From Sphingobacteriales bacterium 39-19 (GTDB lineage Bacteria > Bacteroidota > Bacteroidia > Chitinophagales > Chitinophagaceae): a stretch of 64,000 bases of DNA. The stretch lies in the NCBI GenBank assembly GCA_001898465.1, contig MKTX01000013.1, positions 21,583 through 85,582 on the forward strand, read 5' to 3'. Positions 35,523 through 44,423 of the stretch are shown in pieces. The translations under genes were made by a program, and so were the position numbers. Each line of letters starts with the position of its first letter. Position 1 is the stretch's first letter. The notes under the pieces were generated by a model, which ran no database searches, was not told the origin of the DNA, and worked only from the letters and a program-made list of their open reading frames with translations.

Positions 35523-36992
35523 TTATACTTCCTGGTTATTTTTTTTAGAAATTATTAACAAACCGGTATAGGTTAATAAACCATTTACCACCAACAGTTC
35601 GGGGCCCATTTTAAAACCGGGTATAAAGAGTGGTGTTAATTTTTCAATTCCTAAACATATAAGCGGTGACGCAATACATATTAAAGGAACCCATTTATCT
35701 TGTACAGACCGGTGGGTTAAAATACCAAAAGTAAATAAACCTAATAAAGGCCCATAGGTATATGCCGCTAATTTTAAAATCACATCAATCATACTGGGAT
35801 CATTTACCCAATGAAATACCATAACAAATACCAGGAAGATAAACGCAACCGTAAGATGCACCCGTTGCCGGATTTTTTTTTGTTTTTTTTCATCCCAGCC
35901 GGGCCTTCTTTTGATCCCCAGGATATCAATACAGAACGATGAAGTTAATGCAGTAATAGCGCCATCAGCACTGGGAAATAAGGCAGAGATCAATGCGATG
36001 ATAAATATTACCGATACTATGGCGGGCATGTTATTTAATGCCAGCGCCGGAAACAGGTCATCGCCCTTCGCCATTACGCCCTGCTGTGCTCCATATAAGT
36101 GTAATAAACCACCCAGGAATAAAAAGATAAATATTACAACCACCATAATAAAGGCAAGGCTTACCATATTTTTTTGAGAATCTTTTAATCGTTTTACAGA
36201 AATTGATTTTTGCATCATTTCCTGGTCCAGCCCGGTCATGGTTATGGTGATAAAAGCGCCGGCCAAAATTTGTTTCACAAAAAATAATTTATCGGCAGGA
36301 TCTGTAAAAAATATTTTTGAGTACGCTCCTTTTTCGCCCTGCTGCGTGGATAAGGCATGGATTGCATCTCCAAAACTAAGGCCCATGGTATGCAGGATGT
36401 AAATGATACAAACGATTAAGCCTGTAAGCATAAATGTGGTTTGTAAGGTATCCGTAAATACAATTGTTTTTACACCTCCTTCATAGGTATAGATAAGGAT
36501 CATAATTAAAATAATGAGCGTAGTTGCCCAAAAAGGAATTCCCAGGTCAGACAAAATAATATCCTGCAATATTTTTACCACCAGGTAAAGCCTGGCTGTA
36601 GCGCCCAGTACACGGGACAGGATAAAGAAAGCGGCCCCGGTCTTATACGATTTTATGCCCAGCCGGTTACCCAGGTATGTGTAAATAGAGGTGAGGTTCA
36701 TTTTATAATACAGGGGTAACAATACATACGCAATGGTAAGGTAACCGATAAAATAACCGATTACAATTTGAAAATAGGCAAACGAATTTGTGCCCACTGT
36801 GCCGGGTACACTTACAAAGGTTACACCCGACAAGGAAGTACCAATCATACCAAATGCAACCAGCATCCAGTTAGAATTTTTATTACCTATAAAAAAAGAT
36901 TCATTGGTGGCATTTTTACCGGTGTACCAGGCAACCAACATCAGCAATAAAAAATACCCGGCTACAAAGGAGAGTAAAACGAATGGAGACAT
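35523..36992 (-). CDS. Sodium:solute symporter (SSS family)
   Basis: The 489-residue, 13-TM-like transporter has TM1-2 features NATNESFFIGNKNSNWMLVAFGMIGTSLSGVTFVSVPG and EGGVKTIVFTDTLQT, and a Gly/Ser-rich ALFPSADGAITALTSSF segment. It is only a distant paralogue of the SSS protein at 15485 and lacks that protein's long insertion. The substrate is unknown. It leads a five-gene operon; the promoter was not identified with confidence. Confidence 0.88.
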   Translation of the reverse strand: MSPFVLLSFVAGYFLLLMLVAWYTGKNATNESFFIGNKNSNWMLVAFGMIGTSLSGVTFVSVPGTVGTNSFAYFQIVIGYFIGYLTIAYVLLPLYYKMNLTSIYTYLGNRLGIKSYKTGAAFFILSRVLGATARLYLVVKILQDIILSDLGIPFWATTLIILIMILIYTYEGGVKTIVFTDTLQTTFMLTGLIVCIIYILHTMGLSFGDAIHALSTQQGEKGAYSKIFFTDPADKLFFVKQILAGAFITITMTGLDQEMMQKSISVKRLKDSQKNMVSLAFIMVVVIFIFLFLGGLLHLYGAQQGVMAKGDDLFPALALNNMPAIVSVIFIIALISALFPSADGAITALTSSFCIDILGIKRRPGWDEKKQKKIRQRVHLTVAFIFLVFVMVFHWVNDPSMIDVILKLAAYTYGPLLGLFTFGILTHRSVQDKWVPLICIASPLICLGIEKLTPLFIPGFKMGPELLVVNGLLTYTGLLIISKKNNQEV

Positions 36993-37066
36993 GCAAATAA
37001 TTTACAATAAAATAAGATTGAAAATAGATAAAATCTTTGTGTCTTTGCAGAATAATATTTTAACAC

Positions 37067-37603
37067 ATGTCAATAAAGTCTGTTGCGGTTTTTTGTGGAA
37101 GTAAATGTGGCACCCATCCTATCTTTGAAAAACATAGCAGGCAATTGGGTGAATTGCTTGCAGAAAACGGGCTTACCCTTATTTATGGTGGCGGAAATAA
37201 AGGATTGATGGCCGCAGTTGCGAACGGGGCCCTCGAAAAAAAAGGAAAAGTTGTTGGCATTATTCCAACCGTGCTTGCCGAATGGGAACATCAGCACAAT
37301 GGCCTTACTGAATTGCATATTGTAGAAAATATGCACGCCCGAAAAAAAATGTTGTATGAAAACTGCGATGCTGCAATCATATTACCGGGTGGCTACGGCA
37401 CGTTAGATGAATTGTTTGAAATGCTCACCTGGAATCAACTGCGCATCCATCATAAAGAAATTTTCTTTTTAAACAGTGCCGGTTTTTATGATCATTTGCT
37501 GGCTCATATCCAAAAAATGGATGAGGAGCAATTTTTATATTCTCATCCATTAGAACACCTGAACCATTTGAATGAACCCCGGGATTTTCTTACCTATTTA
37601 TAG
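37067..37603 (+). CDS. LOG family protein (cytokinin riboside 5'-monophosphate phosphoribohydrolase type)
   Basis: The 178-residue Rossmann-like protein (TIGR00730) has VAVFCGSKCG at the start, YGGGNKGLM and the signature PGGYGT (107-112) followed by LDELFEMLTW. Plant and bacterial members hydrolyse N6-modified adenosine monophosphates, or AMP-like nucleotides, to a free base and ribose 5-phosphate; many were mis-named lysine decarboxylases. The catalytic Arg/Glu set (MHARKKML and TLDE) is present. It ends one base before the convergent gene at 37605. Confidence 0.92.
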   Translation: MSIKSVAVFCGSKCGTHPIFEKHSRQLGELLAENGLTLIYGGGNKGLMAAVANGALEKKGKVVGIIPTVLAEWEHQHNGLTELHIVENMHARKKMLYENCDAAIILPGGYGTLDELFEMLTWNQLRIHHKEIFFLNSAGFYDHLLAHIQKMDEEQFLYSHPLEHLNHLNEPRDFLTYL

Positions 37604-37604
37604 G

Positions 37605-38237
37605 TTACTTACGGTGCTGGAATAAAGCAATATTATATCCTGCCCGAATTTGGGGTATTACCCTGCCCAATCCATCAGCATAAGGAGAATTTTTATCTTT
37701 CGCCACATCAAACAGCACAGAAATATAATAAAATGATTTATTGTATGCATCCCGGCCGCCACTATAACCGCCTCCAATTAAAAAACTGGAAGCATGTAAT
37801 TTTTCTTTTTGTTCCTGGTAACCGGAGTTGGCAGCCGGCAGGTATTTAAAGTTTATAAAATTATATTCATAATGCGCCTGGAGAAATAAAAATTTCACCG
37901 GGAAAATGCGCAAAAAGGCGCCGGGGCCATAAATGGTTTGACGGGCTTTATCGCCGTACACCTGGTAATCTCTTTGTGAAATATAATTGATGTTGCCCGA
38001 TATGGCTACATCGAGCCACTTATTAAGGCTATAGCCTAAAAAAGGACTCACCCCCAACATGGTTGCGCCATTAAAAAATGAAATATTTGCCGTACCCCCG
38101 GTAAAAAGGTTTTCCTTTTTAAATCCTGATTTTTTTTCGTTGCCATCGTCATTCGATGAAGACTGTGCGAAACTGCTAAGTGATAAACAGATTGCTGTTA
38201 CCAGTAAGAGAAGTTGCCTGTTATTTTTCATATTCAT
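37605..38237 (-). CDS. Predicted outer-membrane beta-barrel protein, unknown role
   Basis: The 210 residues carry a signal peptide (ends SSFAQ) and alternating hydrophobic strands with Gly/Tyr/Phe: FTGGTANISFFNGATMLGVSP, WLDVAISGNINYI, FLFLQAHYEYNFINF, ASSFLIGGGYSGG, IPQIRAGYNIALF. This pattern suggests a small porin-like barrel of about 8-10 strands; I recognise no named family. The start MNMKNN overlaps the stop codon of glcD by 4 bases (ATGA), implying coupled translation. Confidence 0.75.
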   Translation of the reverse strand: MNMKNNRQLLLLVTAICLSLSSFAQSSSNDDGNEKKSGFKKENLFTGGTANISFFNGATMLGVSPFLGYSLNKWLDVAISGNINYISQRDYQVYGDKARQTIYGPGAFLRIFPVKFLFLQAHYEYNFINFKYLPAANSGYQEQKEKLHASSFLIGGGYSGGRDAYNKSFYYISVLFDVAKDKNSPYADGLGRVIPQIRAGYNIALFQHRK

Positions 38238-39634
38238 ACGATATCAAATATTTTACCGGGGTTAAGAATATTATGTGGATCAAATGTTTTTTTTATTCCC
38301 CGCATCAGTTCGAGTTCAATGGGATTAAATACAATATCCATATACTCTTTTTGTACAAGACCTATGCCATGCTCGCCGCTGATGGTACCTCCCAATTGTT
38401 TTACCAGGGTAAACAATGCTCTTAAAGCAGGAATTACTTCGGGATTGTTGAGGCTGTAGATACTGCCCGGTTTTTTAATCCGGATGTGCAAATTTCCATC
38501 GCCGGCATGGCCATAACATACTACATCAAAATCATATTCCTTCCCCAGTTGTTTCACGCCTTTTATTAAGGCCGGTAATTCGGCACGGGGTACTACGGTA
38601 TCTTCTTCAATAGTATACCCGTCAATTTTTACAGCTTCGGCAACCCGCCTCCGTAATTTCCAAAGTTCTGCTTTTTGCACAGCATCATCTGCAAAAAATA
38701 TTTCGCCGCAATCATATTCAGCCAATATGGTTGCTATGGATTCCATTTCCTGCATCAGGGTTTCCATATGGTTACCATCTACCTCCACAATTAAATGGGC
38801 AGCCACATCATCGCCCACCGGAACGGCGGTACTATCTACAAAACGGCTTACTATTTTAAGGGCATCTATTTCTACCAATTCCATGGCGCTGGGTGTGAAC
38901 CCTGCCCTGAAAACCGCACTCACAGCTGCTCCGGCTTTTTCAATATCGGTAAAGGGAGCCAGCATCAATAAATCAAATTTTGGATACGGCAATAATTTCA
39001 AAACAATTTTTGTTACCAATCCTAAAGTTCCTTCACTGCCCACAATCAATTGTGTTAAATTATAACCGGTTGAATTTTTTAACACATTGGAACCGGTCCA
39101 GATAATTTCACCATTGGCCAGCACTACCTGCAGGTTCAGCACATAATCTTTTACTACCCCATATTTCACGGCTTTGGGGCCCCCGCTGTTTTCGGCAATA
39201 TTACCTCCAATAAAACAACTGCCCCGGCTGCTGGGGTCGGGCGGATAAAATAACCCTTTTTCTTTTACTGCATTTTGTAATACTTCTGTAATAACGCCGG
39301 GCTCGGTAGTTACCTGTAAATTTCTTTCATCTATTTCTATAATACGGTTCATTCTTTCAAAGGATACCAGCACCCCACCCCGGTGTGGCAGGGCGCCGCC
39401 GCTTAAGCCGGTTCCGGCTCCTCTTGCCGTTACGGGAATTTTATTTTCATTGCAAACTTTCATTACAGCGCTCAACTCTTCGGCGGTTTGGGGTTTGATA
39501 ACAATGGCCGGCAGGAAAACTAAGTTTTCGGTTTCGTCCCGCCCGTATTTCTGCCTGCTTTCGTCATCAGTAAATACATAACTGCTTCCTAAAATATCCT
39601 GAAACCGGGGAACAAAGGAAAGGTATTGCGCCAT
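38234..39634 (-). CDS. glcD: FAD-linked oxidase of the GlcD type
   Basis: The 466-residue protein has an N-terminal FAD-binding type 4 domain: PVTARGAGTGLSGGALPHRGGVLVS, then FYPPDPSSR, GGNIAENSGGPKAVKYG and LIVGSEGTLGLVTKI. A C-terminal substrate domain follows (VVCYGHAGDGNLHIRI, GGTISGEHGIGLVQKEYM). These are the features of glycolate/D-lactate dehydrogenase GlcD. The partner subunits GlcE and GlcF are not adjacent, so a single-subunit D-lactate or 2-hydroxyacid dehydrogenase is equally possible. Confidence 0.9.
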   Translation of the reverse strand: MAQYLSFVPRFQDILGSSYVFTDDESRQKYGRDETENLVFLPAIVIKPQTAEELSAVMKVCNENKIPVTARGAGTGLSGGALPHRGGVLVSFERMNRIIEIDERNLQVTTEPGVITEVLQNAVKEKGLFYPPDPSSRGSCFIGGNIAENSGGPKAVKYGVVKDYVLNLQVVLANGEIIWTGSNVLKNSTGYNLTQLIVGSEGTLGLVTKIVLKLLPYPKFDLLMLAPFTDIEKAGAAVSAVFRAGFTPSAMELVEIDALKIVSRFVDSTAVPVGDDVAAHLIVEVDGNHMETLMQEMESIATILAEYDCGEIFFADDAVQKAELWKLRRRVAEAVKIDGYTIEEDTVVPRAELPALIKGVKQLGKEYDFDVVCYGHAGDGNLHIRIKKPGSIYSLNNPEVIPALRALFTLVKQLGGTISGEHGIGLVQKEYMDIVFNPIELELMRGIKKTFDPHNILNPGKIFDIV

Positions 39635-39678
39635 GAAAAAAATTTGTGCAAAAATCGTAAAAATAAATGAGGAAATTT

Positions 39679-40725
39679 TTAGAATTTAGGGCAAAGGGCC
39701 TGCCTGTTTACATTGGCCGGGTAATACCCGTTTTTTACCAGGCTAAATTCAAAGGCTCCTCTTGAATTATTAAATGATTTTAAGCGGGATAATGTAACAT
39801 CGTAACTAAAGGTAAACTTAAGCCCGTTTAATTGAAATCCGGCAGCCGGTATCACTGCATCTTTATACCGGTAGTAAGCGCCAAACAGGAGCTGCTTATC
39901 ATCGTATTCTGATAAGTTGTAACTCGCCATGGCACCGCCGGTTATTTCCATCGATTTTGCCTGGGTGGTAAAATAAATATTGGGGTTCAGAATAAGGTTA
40001 TCCTGCACTTTTAAAATACCATTGATGAATGCGATATGCCGCATGGGAATAATATTATCGGCGCCGGTTTCATTAAAAAATGTTTCTGTAGGTTTATTTA
40101 CATGATGCACTGAATATCCAAAATTCAGGTAAATATCTTCGGTAGGAAAATAAGCATAGTTCATACCCACCTGCATATCAAAATAACTCACATTATTATT
40201 GGTGAGGGTAACAGAAGTGGGCAATGAATTATCGAAGAACTTTCCATCAAACTGGTCGGGAAATTTCAACTGGCTTTGATCAATTCTTTTATTGGCCCAT
40301 CCCAGGTTAAAACCGGCACTTAACAAACTGCTAAGCCCCAGCATTTGATGATAGGCCAGGGATCCGTAAATTTTTGTGGATCGTAAACTTCCGCTACCTG
40401 CCACATCGTTGAGAATAACAGCGCCCAGGCCCAGCCAGCCATTTTCTAATTTATCTCTCATTACCTGTGCATCGGCAAAAATGCTTTGGGTTTTATAGGG
40501 TACCGCCATGATATTGCTCCACTGGTTGCGGTACTGCACACCCAGGCGATAGTCTGCATCGGGTATAAAACCTGTATTGGCCGGGTTGGTGGTTAATGGC
40601 GAATTAAAGAACTGGGAAAAATGCAGGTCCTGGGCATATCCTCTTGTTATCATACTATACAGTACAATAATACTTATTCCAGATATTTTTTTACAGATCT
40701 TCATTATTTTATTGAATGCATTCAT
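39679..40725 (-). CDS. Type IX secretion PorP/SprF family outer-membrane protein
   Basis: The 348-residue protein has a signal peptide (ends RGYAQ) followed by the family signature DLHFSQFFNSPLTTNPANTG and RLGVQYRNQW, then a beta-barrel pattern. PorP/SprF proteins anchor or attach T9SS cargo with type B C-terminal domains at the cell surface. The gene starts 3 bases after the stop of just such a cargo gene (40729), the usual cognate pairing. The short distance implies co-transcription and perhaps stoichiometric expression. Confidence 0.93.
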   Translation of the reverse strand: MNAFNKIMKICKKISGISIIVLYSMITRGYAQDLHFSQFFNSPLTTNPANTGFIPDADYRLGVQYRNQWSNIMAVPYKTQSIFADAQVMRDKLENGWLGLGAVILNDVAGSGSLRSTKIYGSLAYHQMLGLSSLLSAGFNLGWANKRIDQSQLKFPDQFDGKFFDNSLPTSVTLTNNNVSYFDMQVGMNYAYFPTEDIYLNFGYSVHHVNKPTETFFNETGADNIIPMRHIAFINGILKVQDNLILNPNIYFTTQAKSMEITGGAMASYNLSEYDDKQLLFGAYYRYKDAVIPAAGFQLNGLKFTFSYDVTLSRLKSFNNSRGAFEFSLVKNGYYPANVNRQALCPKF

Positions 40726-40728
40726 AGT

Positions 40729-43700
40729 CTATCTCAGCAAGGTGATATCACCTGTTTTCCTGTATTTTTTTCCATCACTAAAAATTACATCCAGGGTGTA
40801 CGTGTACACATCCATGGGTTGTAATTTTCCTTTGTAGGTACCATCCCATCCCAATTTCCTGTTTTCACTGTGAAAGATTAATTGACCCCAGCGATTATAA
40901 ATATTCCAATCCATTTTTTCAATTCCAAATCCCCGAACCAAAATGCTGGCATTCTCACCAAACTTACCCGGTGTAAATGCATTGGGAACATCCAGTAACG
41001 GTTCAATGATCGTGCGAACCTGTAATTGAAAAGTATCGGTACAATTATATTTGTTATAGGCTACCAGCTCAGCAGTAAAAATACCGGTTGCATTATACAG
41101 GTGCCTGGGGTTAATTTCAGTAGCTGATTCACCATCACCAAAATTCCATAGGTAATGGCTGGCTCCCGTAGATTGATTGGTGAATTGTGTAAAGGTATTT
41201 GACGCAGGCGGGTTGGGCGCCCAGGTAGCCTGGGCATGCGGCTTATCAGAAACAATGATGGTAAAATAAGCAGAAGTATCTCTTTTATTACAAGTACTGG
41301 TATCAATGGCGATCAGGCGCACCCGGTATGTACCGGGATTCTGATACAAATGAGTATGTGTAATATTGCCATTGGCAGATGTTGTATTATCTCCATACTC
41401 CCAAATAAAATCAGTACCTGCCAGCGATTCATTGGTAAAAATTGCGTTATAAGGAGCGCATCCTGAAGGCGATGTAGTAAAGCGGGCATCAACCAAAGGA
41501 TTAATACGTACTATTTGCGTATCTGCTAAAGGTGAATTACAAAAATTATCATCGTGCAATTGCAATATCACGGTATAAGTTCCTGCCTGGCTATAACTAT
41601 GAGAACGTGGCGGAGAAATACCTGCCGTTTCTTTTGGAGAGCCATCTCCATAATCCCAGGTAAATGAGTTGGCATTAAAGTTAGGCGGTGTGCCCGTACT
41701 TGTATTGGTAAACAATACGCCTAAAGATTCGCAGGGCTGGGTTTTTGCCCAGTTGAAATTTACGTTTGCCCTGTTATTACCTACTTTGATGGTAATGTAA
41801 GAAGTATCCCTAATGTTACAGGTAGCGCTATCTTCAGCAATAAGCATGGCCGTATAAGAGCCTACCGTGTTATACAAATGAGAGCTGGTATTGGCAGTAG
41901 TCGTATCATACCTGTTTGGAGCATGGCCAAAGTCCCAGTAATATTTTTTTCCTTTTTTTAAAGTATCTGAAAATAAAACAGTTTCGCCGGTACAGATGAT
42001 GGTATCAGTTGTTACGCCATCTACAGTTGCTTTAATTGCGGCACCTACGCCGGCAAAATTCATATCGATTTTTACTACGGCCAGGTTGTATCCATTTAAA
42101 CTATTACAAGTATAAGCGCCGGGTGTAATCGGGAAATTGCCATTGGCACATTCGCCGCAAATGGCCTGGTAAATAATTCCATTTTCATCAAAACGGCTGG
42201 TACCTCCATCCACATGTTCGCCGGTGGCATTGGGGCTGTATTTTCCAAAATGCGAACCAAACAATTGGCTTTGGGCATTGCGCTGTAGTACAAAAAAATA
42301 AAAATCACGGGCATCGGGGGGTGGAATACCCGCCAGTGGGTTTACTTCGGGAAGATTTTGAGTAGTACCCGATTCATAATTTAAATTTAAGCCGCCACCC
42401 CAGCCAGATACATATACATTTTCACAACGGTCAACTAAAAAAGCAACAGGTGATATATTGGGATTTGTAGAAACGGTGCCAAAAACGGTAGAATATTCAA
42501 AGGCAGATAAATCGGATTTTAACTTACTGATGAATTGCCTGGCACCCGGATTGGAATATACTGCATTCTGAACGGGCCAGGACCCGGTGGAAGTACCCAT
42601 GATATAAGGGTAACCATGCTTATCGAATTTTAAACCGTATATCAGATCGATACCCCCTGTTCCAAAATAAGATGTTTTAATAATGGCGCTTCCATCATTT
42701 TTTAAAATGGTAATAAACCCGTCTGCCACACCCCCACTATAAGCAGGATAAAGCACATTTGTTTTATTGCCGGGTAAACCTGCTGCGCTTGATGTGGCGC
42801 CACCAATGTATAAATTATTATCTACCGGGTTTATACTTGCTACAAAACAGGCATCATTTCCATCTCCGCCAAAATAGGTAGAAAATAACAGGCTGCTTAA
42901 GTTGTTATTAAATTTAAGGATCACGCCATCCTGGTCTCCCCCGCCTTGTACAGATTGTACGGCACCGGGGGTAACCGGAAAGTTTGTGGACCGGGTGCAG
43001 GAAGCTACAAATACATTGCCCGCCTTATCTAAAATCACTTCACTGCGGGCATCATCACCATAATTTCTCCGCAGGCTCTCGGCACCCCCGGGGGGTTCGT
43101 ATTTAGGCCTGATGTTCACACCATCTCTCCCGGTACCTCCAATGATTACAGAACCTAATAAATTATTTCCGGCTGCATTGAGTTTGGTAATTACAATATC
43201 AAAATCGCCCCGGGGCCCATATAAGTCAGAAGCTGTAAGGGTGGGATAATTTGAAGAAGCCGAACGGCCGGCAATATAGAGATTGCCCTGTGCATCACAA
43301 ATAAGGCTATGTGGTTGTTCATTATTGTTACCCCCTATGTAAGTAGAAAATAAACGCTGGGCATTGATAGCGGCAAATTTGGTAATACCCATATCAAAGC
43401 CGGTGATATTCCCCTCGTTGGCACCGCCGCCAAAAGTACCATCATAAGCCCCGGCCGTTACCGGGTAGCCTGCGCTAAAAACAATCCCCCCGGCATATAA
43501 AGTGCCGCCCGGGCCGGGTGTAGCTGTATATCCCCAGTTATCGGCGGTACTCCCACTAAAACTGGAAAAAACGATTACGGGGTCTATCACCAAAGTTTGG
43601 CTGTGGTCATAATCATCTACTTTAAAACTTACTATATTATTTTTTAAAACGTAGCGTGCCGAAACTTCAATGGGTTTTCCAATACCGGATTGGTAGCTAT

Positions 43701-44319
43701 ACGGTTTTAATTCAGCAATTTCACCTACCGGGGTCGTAAGCATAAGATCGCCATTTTTTATAGAAAGCTTAGGCCCTTCATATTGCATGGCAATGGCATT
43801 TACATTGCCTCCGGGCTTTACAATAAAATCATATTTCAGGTGGGTGCCATTGCTGTAATAACGTACATCAATATTAGGATAAATATCAGGATAGGTAATA
43901 CTGTAATAAATTTTACAATCGCTTGCCCATTTGGATTTATCATTTCCAATAAAATAATTATTATAACTATCCAATGGTTTTTCGGGCAAAGATTTTACAT
44001 TTTTCCGGGCGCCCGATAATTTCATTTTATAGGCAAAAGAGTGAAGGGTATAGAGGATATTGGGCGCCTGCTCTTTTTCACTGAGCTCACCATGAAAATA
44101 GGCATACATTTTTTTTACTTCATCGGGTTGATGCAATAAAACGGTAAACCCGCCGTCTTCTAAAAAAAAGGAGCCGGTATTAAAATCGCCCCGGTAATTT
44201 ACGGGAGAAGGCCACTGTCCTTTGTTTTCAATAAACTCTACCTGGGCTTGTAAATACAATGGAATGCCGAACAAAGACAAAATAAGGGTACAAAAAATTA
44301 TTTTAAAATTTCTACTCAA
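40729..44319 (-). CDS. Large T9SS-secreted protein: DUF7948-like, SBBP repeats, PKD domains, gliding-type C-terminal domain
   Basis: The 1196 residues run as follows. A signal peptide (about 1-25) is followed by a DUF7948-like domain (VEFIENKGQWPSPVNYRGDF, about 27-235) and SBBP-type beta-propeller repeats with paired YIGG/YFGG motifs (about 240-740). About four PKD domains follow (YYWDFGHAP, FTWDYGDGSP, FIWEYGDNT, YLWNFGDGES; about 760-1095). The last 90 residues form a CHU_C/type B sorting domain (VPNAFTPG, NIYNRWGQLIFHS, WDGTYKG, YTLDVIFSDG). It is expected to cross the outer membrane by type IX secretion and be held by the adjacent PorP/SprF protein. The ligand is unknown; adhesion or a surface-layer role is likely. 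Confidence 0.92.
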   Translation of the reverse strand: MSRNFKIIFCTLILSLFGIPLYLQAQVEFIENKGQWPSPVNYRGDFNTGSFFLEDGGFTVLLHQPDEVKKMYAYFHGELSEKEQAPNILYTLHSFAYKMKLSGARKNVKSLPEKPLDSYNNYFIGNDKSKWASDCKIYYSITYPDIYPNIDVRYYSNGTHLKYDFIVKPGGNVNAIAMQYEGPKLSIKNGDLMLTTPVGEIAELKPYSYQSGIGKPIEVSARYVLKNNIVSFKVDDYDHSQTLVIDPVIVFSSFSGSTADNWGYTATPGPGGTLYAGGIVFSAGYPVTAGAYDGTFGGGANEGNITGFDMGITKFAAINAQRLFSTYIGGNNNEQPHSLICDAQGNLYIAGRSASSNYPTLTASDLYGPRGDFDIVITKLNAAGNNLLGSVIIGGTGRDGVNIRPKYEPPGGAESLRRNYGDDARSEVILDKAGNVFVASCTRSTNFPVTPGAVQSVQGGGDQDGVILKFNNNLSSLLFSTYFGGDGNDACFVASINPVDNNLYIGGATSSAAGLPGNKTNVLYPAYSGGVADGFITILKNDGSAIIKTSYFGTGGIDLIYGLKFDKHGYPYIMGTSTGSWPVQNAVYSNPGARQFISKLKSDLSAFEYSTVFGTVSTNPNISPVAFLVDRCENVYVSGWGGGLNLNYESGTTQNLPEVNPLAGIPPPDARDFYFFVLQRNAQSQLFGSHFGKYSPNATGEHVDGGTSRFDENGIIYQAICGECANGNFPITPGAYTCNSLNGYNLAVVKIDMNFAGVGAAIKATVDGVTTDTIICTGETVLFSDTLKKGKKYYWDFGHAPNRYDTTTANTSSHLYNTVGSYTAMLIAEDSATCNIRDTSYITIKVGNNRANVNFNWAKTQPCESLGVLFTNTSTGTPPNFNANSFTWDYGDGSPKETAGISPPRSHSYSQAGTYTVILQLHDDNFCNSPLADTQIVRINPLVDARFTTSPSGCAPYNAIFTNESLAGTDFIWEYGDNTTSANGNITHTHLYQNPGTYRVRLIAIDTSTCNKRDTSAYFTIIVSDKPHAQATWAPNPPASNTFTQFTNQSTGASHYLWNFGDGESATEINPRHLYNATGIFTAELVAYNKYNCTDTFQLQVRTIIEPLLDVPNAFTPGKFGENASILVRGFGIEKMDWNIYNRWGQLIFHSENRKLGWDGTYKGKLQPMDVYTYTLDVIFSDGKKYRKTGDITLLR

Positions 44320-44423
44320 GGTGGTGTTTATTTACATATACAAATTACAGCATTAAAACTAAGATTCCAATCCAATTAATTAAACCCCCGCTTTTTTAAG
44401 CCTGATTTAACGATTAATTGAAA

